Positions 1 to 6,540 of a stretch of 9,796 nt of DNA are shown here, piece by piece (positions within the stretch are counted from its first letter, which is position 1; each line of letters opens with the position of its first letter). Origin of the DNA: CAZBGL01 sp964491375. Its GTDB lineage: Bacteria > Desulfobacterota > Deferrisomatia > Deferrisomatales > Deferrisomataceae. Below the pieces are notes generated by a model, which worked only from the letters and a program-made list of their open reading frames with translations, was not told the DNA's origin and searched no databases. The stretch is taken from NCBI GenBank assembly GCA_964491375.1, contig CAZBGL010000067.1, positions 1 to 9,796 on the forward strand, given 5' to 3'. The position numbers and the translations under genes are program-made.

Positions 1-672
1 CTCCACCTTGCCGTGGTAGCTTTCCTCGTAGGTGCGCACCGCGATCGTAGGGACCCCGTTCCGTCGCATGAGATCCTCGTCCGCGTGGCACCGGTGGCAC
101 GTCTCGGTGTGGAACACCCGGTACTCGTGTGTGGTGGGGTCGCCGAGTTCCTCGATCCGGTGCAGCCCGTGGCAGTCGTGGCAGGCGGCGGAGTCGTCGT
201 TTCCTCGGGCCACGGCCACCCCGTGCACGCTCTCGGCGTAGGCCTCGGCGTCGTGGCAAACCGAGCACACCTCCACCACCCGCTGTTTGGCGCCGTCCCA
301 CTTTGTGATCGCATGCACATCTGCGTGACAGTCCGCACAGCGCACGTCGTTCATCATGTGCACCGAGGCGAAGTGCTCCCTTCCCTCGTTTGGATGGCAC
401 CGGTGACAGGTCTCCACCTTGTTCTGGGTCTGGGATCCGCACTCTTCGTGCACTTCCAGGTCCACCACGTCGTAGTGGCAGCTGTTGCAGGCGTTCCGCC
501 CGTGGGCCGAATGGGCATAGGCCTCGTAGTCGATCTCGTCGTGGCACTCGATGCACTGGCTGTCGTCGATGGAACCGGAGGCCGCGCCAGGTAGAATGAC
601 TTGAGAGGCGACGCACACAACACAGACCGCGAAGTGGACGAGGACACGACGGAGCTGGACCGAAAACGGCAT
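1..672 (-). CDS. Secreted multiheme c-type cytochrome, 3' end outside the window
   Basis: The gene is open to the left edge: 224 codons are visible and the stop is not. The ATG at 672-670 follows a strong ribosome binding site, GGAGGAGGAAG, six bases or fewer upstream. Residues 1-33 look like a Sec signal peptide: Arg8-Arg9, a hydrophobic stretch at about 10-27, then a GAAS-type cleavage region. Seven CXXCH heme-binding motifs follow, with first Cys at residues 40, 62, 89, 112, 136, 164 and 192. SxHG-like motifs (SAHG 55-58, SVHG 148-151, SYHG 218-221) and other histidines could supply distal heme ligands. CHDCHGLH at 164-171 is typical of periplasmic or outer-surface electron carriers of metal-, sulfur- or nitrogen-oxide-reducing Deltaproteobacteria. 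The mature protein should act outside the inner membrane as an electron-transfer wire. More hemes may lie beyond the edge. The exact family and electron partner cannot be told. A sensor kinase gene lies upstream on the same strand. Confidence 0.93.
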   Translation of the reverse strand, partial: MPFSVQLRRVLVHFAVCVVCVASQVILPGAASGSIDDSQCIECHDEIDYEAYAHSAHGRNACNSCHYDVVDLEVHEECGSQTQNKVETCHRCHPNEGREHFASVHMMNDVRCADCHADVHAITKWDGAKQRVVEVCSVCHDAEAYAESVHGVAVARGNDDSAACHDCHGLHRIEELGDPTTHEYRVFHTETCHRCHADEDLMRRNGVPTIAVRTYEESYHGKVE

Positions 673-698
673 GTCTTCCTCCTCCCCGAAAAGCAAAC

Positions 699-728
699 TT
701 GATGGAGCTAATGGATATATCCCATCAA
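699..728. repeat. Nested inverted repeat in the cytochrome leader
   Basis: Arms TTGATGG (699-705) and CCATCAA (722-728) are perfect inverted repeats separated by 16 bases. A second perfect 10-base palindrome, GGATATATCC (713-722), overlaps the right arm. The element ends 27 bases before the cytochrome ATG. It could be an operator, or an RNA hairpin controlling access to the cytochrome ribosome binding site. The half-sites resemble FNR half-sites (TTGAT/ATCAA), but they lie 20 bases apart, not the 4 of a normal FNR box. Confidence 0.45.
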
Positions 729-760
729 CCAAAACCCATCTCTTTTGTGTATCGTGGTCC

Positions 761-772
761 TCACCTCCTTTC
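761..772 (-). promoter_or_regulatory. Unusually long Shine-Dalgarno sequence without a matching gene
   Basis: The minus strand reads GAAAGGAGGTGA. This is a 12-base complement of the conserved bacterial 16S rRNA 3' tail (TCACCTCCTTTC). No ATG, GTG or TTG lies at a normal 5-10 base spacing. The frame that could be used, entered at the GTG at 764-762 or at a non-canonical ACG or ATA, runs only to a TAG at 710-708, giving at most 18 residues. That stop lies inside the inverted repeat at 699-728. It may be a leader-peptide ribosome binding site, a ribosome standby site for the cytochrome 90 bases downstream, or chance. Confidence 0.4.
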
Positions 773-800
773 CACCAGAAGTTCAATATTTCACAAGCAC

Positions 801-829
801 AGAAAAACATACGAACGGATCCATGTCAA
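801..829 (-). promoter_or_regulatory. Candidate sigma70-type promoter for the cytochrome
   Basis: A perfect TTGACA lies at 829-824 on the minus strand. With a 17-base spacer it is followed by a poor -10, TTTTCT, at 806-801. The position suits transcription of the cytochrome, giving a leader of about 120 bases. The weak -10 suggests that an activator would be needed. The call rests on the -35 hexamer, the spacing and the local A+T-richness only. Confidence 0.3.
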
Positions 830-865
830 GATGTTGTGGCCCTGCAAAGATCTTTTTGGTCGATC

Positions 866-899
866 GAAATACACCGAAACGATTCGAAACAAATGAAAC
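866..899 (-). repeat. Four phased short direct repeats upstream of the cytochrome promoter
   Basis: On the plus strand GAAAT/GAAAC pentamers begin at 866, 876, 886 and 895. On the minus strand these read as (A/G)TTTC repeated with a 10, 10, 9 base period. This puts the copies on one face of the helix, 37-70 bases upstream of the candidate -35 element at 829-824. Tandem, helically phased direct repeats at this distance are typical of binding sites for response regulators or other activators. The protein that would bind is unknown. Confidence 0.45.
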
Positions 900-956
900 G
901 CTGGGGGAGCCGCTGCCCTCAACGCCCACGCAGATCGAGGAGTCCGCCCAACCTGG

Positions 957-1001
957 CCCGTCCTTCCTCTCCGCCCGGTCGGAGAAAGGGACCCGGACGG
1001 G
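957..1001 (-). terminator. Long imperfect hairpin downstream of the kinase gene
   Basis: Outer arms CCCGTCC (957-963) and GGACGGG (995-1001) enclose inner arms TCTCCG (968-973) and CGGAGA (980-985), with a 6-base loop. The hairpin starts 35 bases after the kinase stop codon. No T-run follows it on the minus strand. If it ends transcription it is not a standard intrinsic terminator; it may instead protect a 3' end. Confidence 0.3.
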
Positions 1002-1035
1002 AAAGGGCAGGGGAGGGTCGCCGAACCCAGGGGCC

Positions 1036-4000
1036 TCACCCCGTGCGGGGGAGCACGATCCGGAAGGTGGCTCCCTGTCCGGGTTCGGAGGAGAGCTCGA
1101 TCCGGCCCCCGTGGTCTTCCACGATCGTGTGGGCGATGGACAGGCCCAGCCCCGATCCGCCCGGCCGCAGGGTGTAGAACGGTTCAAAGATCCTGTCGTG
1201 CTCTTCCGGCGGGATCCCAGAGCCGGTATCCGACACGGACACGGTGACCCGGCCGGGCTCGCTGGTTACCTCCACCCGTAGGGTGCCCCCCTGGGGCATG
1301 GCCTGGAGGGCGTTCAGGTACAGGTTCAGAAGGGCCTGTTTGAGCTTCTCGGGAGCCCCCATGACCAGGGCGTCCGCTTCCCGAACGGCACGTTCCACGC
1401 GCACGTCCTGGTTCCGGGCCGTCTTCTGGACCAGGAACAGGCTGCCCTCCACGATCTCGGCGATCCGGCAGGGACGTTTGGGGGCGGCGTCCACACGGGC
1501 GTACTCCAGCAGTTCCTGCACGATTCCCTCCAGCCGCTCGATCTCTCCCAGGGCGCGGGCGGCCAGATCCCGGTCGGCCGGGTCCCGGAGGCGATCGTGG
1601 AGGTCGTCCAGGAGGAGGGCGACCCCGGTCAAGGGATTCCGGATCTCGTGGGCCACGCCGGCGGCCATCCGGCCCAGGGAGGCCAGCCGGTCCATGCGCT
1701 CCAGGGTGCGGCGAACCATGCGTTCAGCGGTCACGTCCCGGAACTGGAGGATCAGACCCTCACCGGCCGGGCCCGGTCCGAATCGGCTGGGTACCCACAC
1801 GAACTCGCGCAGGCCGTCCCGCTCCACCGCGAACTCCCTGGGTTCGGCGGCACCGCCCCGGAGCATTCCCTCCACCCATCCGCGAACCTCCGGGGGCAGG
1901 CCCAGGGCCTCGAGGGGTTTCCCCTCCAACGGCCCGTCCCCCAGCCCCAGGGCCCGCCGGGCATAGGGGTTGACGGAACGGATCCTGCCCCGCCCGTCCA
2001 GGGTCACGAGCCCGCTGGCCAGGTGGTCGATCACCGTCTCCACGAACGCGCGCGCCCGCTGGGTCTCCTCGTAGAGGCGGGCCCGCTCCACCGCGCGGGC
2101 GGCCTGGCCGGCCACGATCTGAAGCGGGCCCAGCAGGTGCTCCGGCACGGGACGCCCGGAATGGGCGTTGTCCGCAGCCAGCACGCCCACCACCCGGTCC
2201 CGTATCCTCATGGGCACGTATACGAAGCTGGTGGTGCCCGCCGTTTCGGCGATCCGGCGATCCAGAGGGGTCAGGCCGGGGGTGGAGTCCACGTGGGACA
2301 CGTACGCGAGCCTTCCCGTGCGCACGACCCGAACGGGGAGGCAGTCGTGCCGGCCGATCACGAAAGGTCTTTGGTGAATGCGGACCTCCTCGGCCGGGTC
2401 AAACCCGGCCACGCCCGCGGCCCGGAGCAGATCCCCCCGCTCCCGGTCCAGCAGGTACAACACCGCCCGGTCGAACCCCAGGCCGTGCACACAGGTGTGG
2501 AGGATGATCCGCAGGGCCGCCTCCCGGTCGAACGTGGTCCCCAGAAACTCGCTGATGGACTGGATGTGGTTCAGGATCCGGAGTTGTTCCTCCAGGCGCG
2601 CTGCCGTGGCCTGGGCCCGGTCCCGGGAGAGGCGGAGTTCCTCCAGGGTCTGGCGAAGGCGTGCCTCCTTTTCCCCCAGGAGCCGGGCCATCCGGTTGAG
2701 GTCTCCGGCCAACCCGGCCAGTTCGTCCGACCCCCGGACCCGCACCCGGGCGTCGAGGTCCCCGCCCGCGATGCGGCGTGCCATGAACGCCATGGTCCGC
2801 ACCGGGCCCGATATGGCCCGGGAGGTAACCAGGGAGGCCGCGACCACCAGGAGGCCCAGCACCCAGGCCAGCAGCAGGCCCGTGCGCAGGGTCTGTCGGG
2901 AAGCGTCCTGGATGGCCCTCGCCGTCTGGGCGGCCGCCCGGTGGAACGCCTCGGTCCGCGCGCCGATGGTGACCCCCCCGAACACCCCGTACCGCCGGTA
3001 CGGGCCGTGGGAGAACGGGATGGGCGCGTAGGCCATGACCTTGTCGATGCCCGCCACGTTGAACGTCCGGGTGACCCCGGAGCGGCCGGCGCGGACCTCC
3101 CGGGCCACCAGCGGGTAGTTGGGGTGCACGAACCCGGCCCGGTCGAGGTTGAACGGGATTCTGCCCTCCCGGATGGCCTCGGGAGACGAGCGTTCCGTGT
3201 ACGGCGGCACCCACCGGCCGTCCGGGCCCAGGCCCCGTATGTCCCAGAACTTGGGATGGGCGATGATCCATCCCTCGTCGTCGAACAAGAAGGCGTAGTT
3301 GCCCGACAGGTACGACGGGAACACGACGCGCTCGGCGCTCAGGGGTTGGACGTGCTGGCTAAACTCCATCAGGTGGCGGTGATCCAGGGCGAGCACGACC
3401 ACGCCCTGGACGCGGTCACCCTCGCGCACCGCCAAGGCGAACCGGATGATGCCGCGGTATTCCTTGCCGCCCACGGCCTCCTCCACCGTACGTGCGCCGG
3501 CCAGTTGCTCGGGTTTGGACACGTGCCACCCGGTGACGTGGCCCACGTAGGGTTCGCCCGGTGGCATCTCCAGGGCCCGCACGAAGTAGTCCTCCACACC
3601 ATAGGTCGTGCCCTCGGGCCGGGAGACGTCCCGGAGACGCCATGCCGGCACGGGGCCGTCCGGTTCGATCCGGAAACGCTCCCGGCCGTCCGGGCCCACC
3701 CAAGCGGCCTCCGCATACAGGGGGGCCCGGAACCGTGCCTCCAACACGCGGCCGCCGGATGACCGCTGCCGGCGCCACAGCTCGCCGGTGCGCTCCCGCA
3801 CAAACGCCTCGAACACCTGGGGGGTTTTGGGGAGGGTGGCCAGGAGCCTCAGGTCCTGCACCCTCTCCTCGAGAAACCGGGCGATCTGCTCGGCCAGGCC
3901 CAGGGCCTGGAGTTCCAGCCCCTGGCTGGACTTCTCGTCCAGGGCCTGTGTGGCCCGTTCCACGGCCTCCTCACCCACACGGGCGATCCGGCGCGAGGCG

Positions 4001-4080
4001 TCCACCCCGAACCAGACCAGGGGAGGGAGGCTGAGCAACAGGAACCACAGGAGCAGTTTGGCGAACAGGGTGAGGCGCAC
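1036..4080 (-). CDS. Membrane sensor histidine kinase (Cache-HAMP-GAF-PAS-HisKA-HATPase)
   Basis: The protein has 1014 residues and uses a GTG start at 4080-4078, five bases after an AGGGGGA ribosome binding site. A first membrane helix (about 6-26) leads into a large periplasmic region (27-400). That region looks like a double Cache domain, e.g. FDDEGWIIAHP at 266-276. A second helix follows (402-420), then HAMP (421-470), a coiled-coil signalling helix (470-510), GAF (about 512-668) and PAS (about 676-785). The catalytic core has HisKA with HEIRNPLTG and phospho-acceptor His811. The HATPase_c domain has an N-box (LNLYLNALQAM, 918-928), DTGSGIP (951-957), FEPFYT (965-970) and GSGLGLSIAH (975-984). 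All catalytic motifs look intact. It should sense a small extracellular ligand and phosphorylate a response regulator, which is not encoded in the window. It lies upstream of the cytochrome gene and is transcribed divergently from rpsU. Ligand and partner are unknown. The upstream TATGCT at 4125-4120 is only a weak -10 candidate. Confidence 0.95.
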   Translation of the reverse strand: MRLTLFAKLLLWFLLLSLPPLVWFGVDASRRIARVGEEAVERATQALDEKSSQGLELQALGLAEQIARFLEERVQDLRLLATLPKTPQVFEAFVRERTGELWRRQRSSGGRVLEARFRAPLYAEAAWVGPDGRERFRIEPDGPVPAWRLRDVSRPEGTTYGVEDYFVRALEMPPGEPYVGHVTGWHVSKPEQLAGARTVEEAVGGKEYRGIIRFALAVREGDRVQGVVVLALDHRHLMEFSQHVQPLSAERVVFPSYLSGNYAFLFDDEGWIIAHPKFWDIRGLGPDGRWVPPYTERSSPEAIREGRIPFNLDRAGFVHPNYPLVAREVRAGRSGVTRTFNVAGIDKVMAYAPIPFSHGPYRRYGVFGGVTIGARTEAFHRAAAQTARAIQDASRQTLRTGLLLAWVLGLLVVAASLVTSRAISGPVRTMAFMARRIAGGDLDARVRVRGSDELAGLAGDLNRMARLLGEKEARLRQTLEELRLSRDRAQATAARLEEQLRILNHIQSISEFLGTTFDREAALRIILHTCVHGLGFDRAVLYLLDRERGDLLRAAGVAGFDPAEEVRIHQRPFVIGRHDCLPVRVVRTGRLAYVSHVDSTPGLTPLDRRIAETAGTTSFVYVPMRIRDRVVGVLAADNAHSGRPVPEHLLGPLQIVAGQAARAVERARLYEETQRARAFVETVIDHLASGLVTLDGRGRIRSVNPYARRALGLGDGPLEGKPLEALGLPPEVRGWVEGMLRGGAAEPREFAVERDGLREFVWVPSRFGPGPAGEGLILQFRDVTAERMVRRTLERMDRLASLGRMAAGVAHEIRNPLTGVALLLDDLHDRLRDPADRDLAARALGEIERLEGIVQELLEYARVDAAPKRPCRIAEIVEGSLFLVQKTARNQDVRVERAVREADALVMGAPEKLKQALLNLYLNALQAMPQGGTLRVEVTSEPGRVTVSVSDTGSGIPPEEHDRIFEPFYTLRPGGSGLGLSIAHTIVEDHGGRIELSSEPGQGATFRIVLPRTG

Positions 4081-4185
4081 GGGATCCCCCTGGGCGACAC
4101 GGGCGTCCGGGTTCCCATGAGCATAGCGGATCCCGCGACCGCCTCACAGGGTGGCCTGCGGCACGGGGGATCGGGACCGGGTCCA

Positions 4186-4214
4186 TTGACAAACGTTCCG
4201 CATAGTGGTATGAG
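4186..4214 (+). promoter_or_regulatory. Sigma70-type promoter of rpsU
   Basis: A perfect TTGACA (4186-4191), a 17-base spacer and TATGAG (4209-4214) preceded by an extended -10 TGG (4206-4208) form a strong promoter. Transcription would start near 4221, leaving a leader of about 52 bases before the TTG start. The promoter falls inside the longer open frame that begins at 4117, which argues against that upstream start. Confidence 0.7.
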
Positions 4215-4256
4215 ACCCGGACTTTCCGGCCGGGTGCCGGGAGAATCCGACCAGAG

Positions 4257-4264
4257 AGGAGGTG
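4257..4264 (+). promoter_or_regulatory. Ribosome binding site that fixes the TTG start of rpsU
   Basis: AGGAGGTG lies eight bases before the TTG at 4273-4275. No ATG or GTG in the same frame has a comparable site, so this sequence decides the start codon. Confidence 0.75.
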
Positions 4265-4272
4265 GATCGCTC

Positions 4273-4482
4273 TTGGCGAGAGAACGCGCGCAGGGCCCGG
4301 AGGCGGATTTCGAGCGGGAGATCCGCAAGCTCAAGAAGGACTTCCAGAAGAACGTGCTTCCGGCCGTGAAGCGCCACTCGTTCTACCTGAGCAAGAGCGA
4401 GATGCGGCGCATCAAGGAGCGCAAGGCCGCCCGGCGCCGCCGGCGCCAGCTCCGCAAGCTCCAGCGGCTGGGCAGGGTTTGA
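4273..4482 (+). CDS. rpsU: Small ribosomal subunit protein bS21
   Basis: The protein has 69 residues, highly basic, starting at TTG. The core (FEREIRKLKKDFQKNVLPAVKR, about 15-36, then FYLSKSEMRRIKERKAARRR) follows the S21 pattern of FExALRxFKK, a loop, an RRxxYxKPSExRKRKK stretch and an Arg/Lys-rich helical tail. It is divergent: LSKSEMRR stands where most family members have EKPSEKRK. S21 binds late to the 30S subunit near the 3' end of 16S rRNA and affects translation initiation. The gene has its own promoter (4186-4214) and terminator (4496-4530), so it is a single-gene unit. It is often found beside primase and sigma-factor genes in other bacteria, but not here. A paralogous or S21-like RNA-binding protein is a less likely reading. 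Confidence 0.82.
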   Translation: MARERAQGPEADFEREIRKLKKDFQKNVLPAVKRHSFYLSKSEMRRIKERKAARRRRRQLRKLQRLGRV

Positions 4483-4495
4483 TCCCGACAGACCG

Positions 4496-4530
4496 GTCAC
4501 CCCCCGTCCCCGGGGGGTGACGCTTTCTTG
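4496..4530 (+). terminator. Intrinsic terminator of rpsU
   Basis: An 11-base-pair perfect stem (4496-4506 with 4511-4521; 5' arm GTCACCCCCCG) closes a 4-base loop. It is followed by a T-rich tail, GCTTTCTTG. It begins 13 bases after the rpsU stop codon. Confidence 0.85.
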
Positions 4531-4556
4531 ATTCACCCCTCTGTTTCCGCTACTGT
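4528..4556 (+). promoter_or_regulatory. Candidate promoter of the gspLMN-hisIG run
   Basis: TTGATT (4528-4533), a 17-base spacer and TACTGT (4551-4556) make a modest sigma70-like promoter overlapping the tail of the rpsU terminator. It is the only plausible pair seen between the terminator and the gspL start at 4603. Weak matches keep confidence low. Confidence 0.3.
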
Positions 4557-4602
4557 TCGCCCTCCAACCCCTTTTCTCTGCGTGTGAGGTCGTATCGGGT
4601 TC

Positions 4603-6009
4603 ATGCCCCAGTCGGTCATCGGGCTACAGATCCGGCCCGGCCGCGCGGTGGCGGTGCGGGTGCGGGGCGGATGGCGAGGCGCGGTCGTGGAGGCCGTGAT
4701 CTCGCCCGGCCCCTCGCCGGACGACGCGGCAGAGGGCGGCGGCTCGCCCCCCCTGCCGGATCTGCCGGCCGGCCCGGTGGTGACGGGACTCCCGGCGGAC
4801 CGTTTGTTCGGGCGAACCGTGGAGGTCCCGTTCCGCGATCGTTCCAAGGCCGCCCAGGCCGCCCCCCTCGAGGCCGAGGACACCCTCCCGGTGGCGTTGG
4901 AGGATCTGGTCTACGACGTCCACGTGCTCGAACGCACCCCCACGGGATGCCGGGTGGTTTTGGCTGCGGCCCTCCGCCGCCACGCCGACGCCCTGATGGG
5001 CGTGTTGGAAGGGGCGGGGATACGGCCCGCAGCCCTCGACGCCGAGCCGTTCGCCCTGGCCAACGTGGCCCATGCGGCCGGGGTGGCGCCCTGCGTGGTG
5101 TGCGACCTTTCGCCAGACCTGGTCCAAGCGGTGTGGGTGGGGCCTTCGGGGCCTGTGCGGTTCCAGGCCCTGAGCGCGGCCGGCGCCGGGGCTGACGTGC
5201 TGGACGAACTGGCCCGCCTGCTCGACGTGTATCCCCCTGCGGCCCAGGGGAGGGGGCGGCTGTTCCTGGCCGGTGCGTCCGCCCACGAGGTGGACGCAGA
5301 GGTGTGGGAGGCGCGCCTCGGCACGGCGGTGGCCCTCCTTCCCTTCCCCCCGGGGCTGACCGGCCCCAGGGGAGCCCCGGACCCGCCCTGGCCAGCGTGG
5401 GCCGTCCCCCTGGGTTTCGGCCTGAGGGAGGTGCGACGGCGCACGCCGGCCCGCCTGAACCTGCTCGTCGGTCCCCATGGCGCCGCCGGGGAGTGGGCCT
5501 GGAAGCCGCTGGCTGTGCGCGTGGCGATCTACGGCGTGATCTGCCTGGCCCTGTGGGGGGCTGGGGTGGCGGCCCGGCTCGCCTACCTGCGCACCCAGTA
5601 CGACCACCTCCGCTCCGCTGTGCGGCAGGTGTTCCGGGAAACCCTTCCGGACGTCACCCATGTGGTGAGCGAGGTGGACCAGATGCGCGCCCGCGTCCAG
5701 GCCCTGGAGGAGAGGGCCCGAAGCCTGGGGAGCCTGGTGGATCGGGAGGTCTCGCCCCTGCGGATCCTGCGGGAGATCTCGGCTCGCATCCCCAAGGACC
5801 TGGAGGTGGAGTTCCGGGACTTCCAGGTGGAGGAGGGGCGGGTGCGGATCGAAGGCGTGACCACCAGCTTCGACGCCATCGACCGGATCAAGGCCGAGTT
5901 GGCCACCTATCCCCGGTTTGCCGAGGTGGCGGTGAGCGACGCCAAGACCATGGCCGAGAAGGAAAAGGTGTTGTTCAAGCTGGCTGTGGCCTTGGGGAAG
6001 GAGCCCTAG
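4603..6009 (+). CDS. gspL: Type II secretion system inner-membrane platform protein GspL
   Basis: The protein has 468 residues. It shows the GspL layout, which corresponds to a PilM-PilN fusion. A cytoplasmic actin-like domain lies at about 1-285, with recognisable stretches LEDLVYDVHVLE (99-110) and GIRPAALDAEPFALANV (139-155). One transmembrane helix lies at about 306-328. A periplasmic part follows, starting with the FRETLPD motif (344-350), a coiled coil (355-380) and a ferredoxin-like fold (385-465). GspL recruits the GspE ATPase and pairs with GspM to build the inner-membrane platform that drives pseudopilus growth and protein export. The length is a little above the common 380-450. The ATG has only a weak ribosome binding site (GAGG about 13 bases upstream). 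gspM starts three bases after the stop codon. The N-terminal 75 residues are Gly/Pro/Ala-rich and poorly conserved in appearance. Confidence 0.85.
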   Translation: MPQSVIGLQIRPGRAVAVRVRGGWRGAVVEAVISPGPSPDDAAEGGGSPPLPDLPAGPVVTGLPADRLFGRTVEVPFRDRSKAAQAAPLEAEDTLPVALEDLVYDVHVLERTPTGCRVVLAAALRRHADALMGVLEGAGIRPAALDAEPFALANVAHAAGVAPCVVCDLSPDLVQAVWVGPSGPVRFQALSAAGAGADVLDELARLLDVYPPAAQGRGRLFLAGASAHEVDAEVWEARLGTAVALLPFPPGLTGPRGAPDPPWPAWAVPLGFGLREVRRRTPARLNLLVGPHGAAGEWAWKPLAVRVAIYGVICLALWGAGVAARLAYLRTQYDHLRSAVRQVFRETLPDVTHVVSEVDQMRARVQALEERARSLGSLVDREVSPLRILREISARIPKDLEVEFRDFQVEEGRVRIEGVTTSFDAIDRIKAELATYPRFAEVAVSDAKTMAEKEKVLFKLAVALGKEP

Positions 6010-6012
6010 GTC

Positions 6013-6540
6013 GTGCGGCTATCGGCGCGGGAGAAGTTCACGGTGGCCACGGGGGGGCTCGTTCTGCTGGGGATGGCCTTCTGGCTGGGGGTCTGGGAGC
6101 CGGTCCAGGCACGGCTGGACCTGTGGCAGCGCCGGGTGGACGCCAAACGGGCCGAGTACCGGCAGGTCAAGGACCTTGCCGCCCGCTTCGCCCGGCTCCG
6201 TTCCCGGATCGAGCGCATCGAGTCCCACCTGCGGAGGAGCCGGAACTTCTCCATCCTGTCCTATCTGGAGAACCTGGCCAAGCGCCAGGGCCTGCAGGAG
6301 CACATCGTGCAGATGAAACCCAAGGGCGGGGGGCTCACGCGCTACTACCGGGAGACGGCCGTCGAGATCAAGATGGAGAAGGTCCGCCTGAAGGACCTGG
6401 TCCGCTACCTCTTTCAGGTGGAAAACAGCCCGGAACTGCTGCGGATCAAACAACTGCGGATCCACCCCCGGTTCGATGATCCCAACCTGCTGGACGTGCG
6501 GTTTCAAGTGGCGGCGTACGAGCTGGTCGAGGGAAGGTGA
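6013..6540 (+). CDS. gspM: Type II secretion system protein GspM
   Basis: The protein has 175 residues from a GTG start at 6013, three bases after the gspL stop codon. It has a short cytoplasmic N-terminus (REKFT), one membrane helix (about 10-28, VATGGLVLLGMAFWLGVWEP), a charged coiled coil (31-75) and a C-terminal ferredoxin-like domain (about 80-172, with FSILSYLENLAKRQGL at 79-94). This is the standard GspM/PulM design, although the family is very diverse in sequence. GspM binds GspL through the membrane and periplasmic domains and stabilises the platform. The PilO protein of type IV pili has a similar architecture. The neighbouring fused GspL and the following GspN favour GspM. The stop codon overlaps the gspN GTG start by four bases (GTGA). 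Confidence 0.82.
   Translation: MRLSAREKFTVATGGLVLLGMAFWLGVWEPVQARLDLWQRRVDAKRAEYRQVKDLAARFARLRSRIERIESHLRRSRNFSILSYLENLAKRQGLQEHIVQMKPKGGGLTRYYRETAVEIKMEKVRLKDLVRYLFQVENSPELLRIKQLRIHPRFDDPNLLDVRFQVAAYELVEGR

Noticed and set aside
13..594. A 193-codon plus-strand frame over the cytochrome
   Set aside because: It is antisense to seven CXXCH motifs in the minus-strand frame, which explain the region; its Val/His-rich translation is the complement of the heme motifs.
673..900. A cyclic-di-GMP (GEMM-I) riboswitch, which is common before cytochrome genes in Geobacter relatives
   Set aside because: The conserved GCAAA and GACGCAAAGCC-like core and the paired helices are not seen on the minus strand.
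673..1035. A sigma54 (-24/-12) promoter for the cytochrome
   Set aside because: No TGGCAC-N5-TTGC element or close variant was found.
671..1281. Plus-strand frames of 168 and 178 codons through the kinase-cytochrome gap
   Set aside because: They have no ribosome binding site or recognisable domain, run antisense into the kinase 3' end and cross the A+T-rich regulatory patch.
1597..3762. A 721-codon plus-strand open frame
   Set aside because: It lies entirely antisense to the well-supported histidine kinase, has no domain I recognise, and is His/Pro/Gly/Arg-rich as expected from a G+C-rich shadow frame.
4117..4272. N-terminal extension of rpsU from an ATG at 4117
   Set aside because: The extension lies upstream of and across the predicted promoter and has no ribosome binding site; the TTG at 4273 with AGGAGGTG fits S21 length.
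4624..5661. A 345-codon minus-strand frame opposite gspL
   Set aside because: It is antisense to a gene with a clear domain layout and has no recognisable domain.
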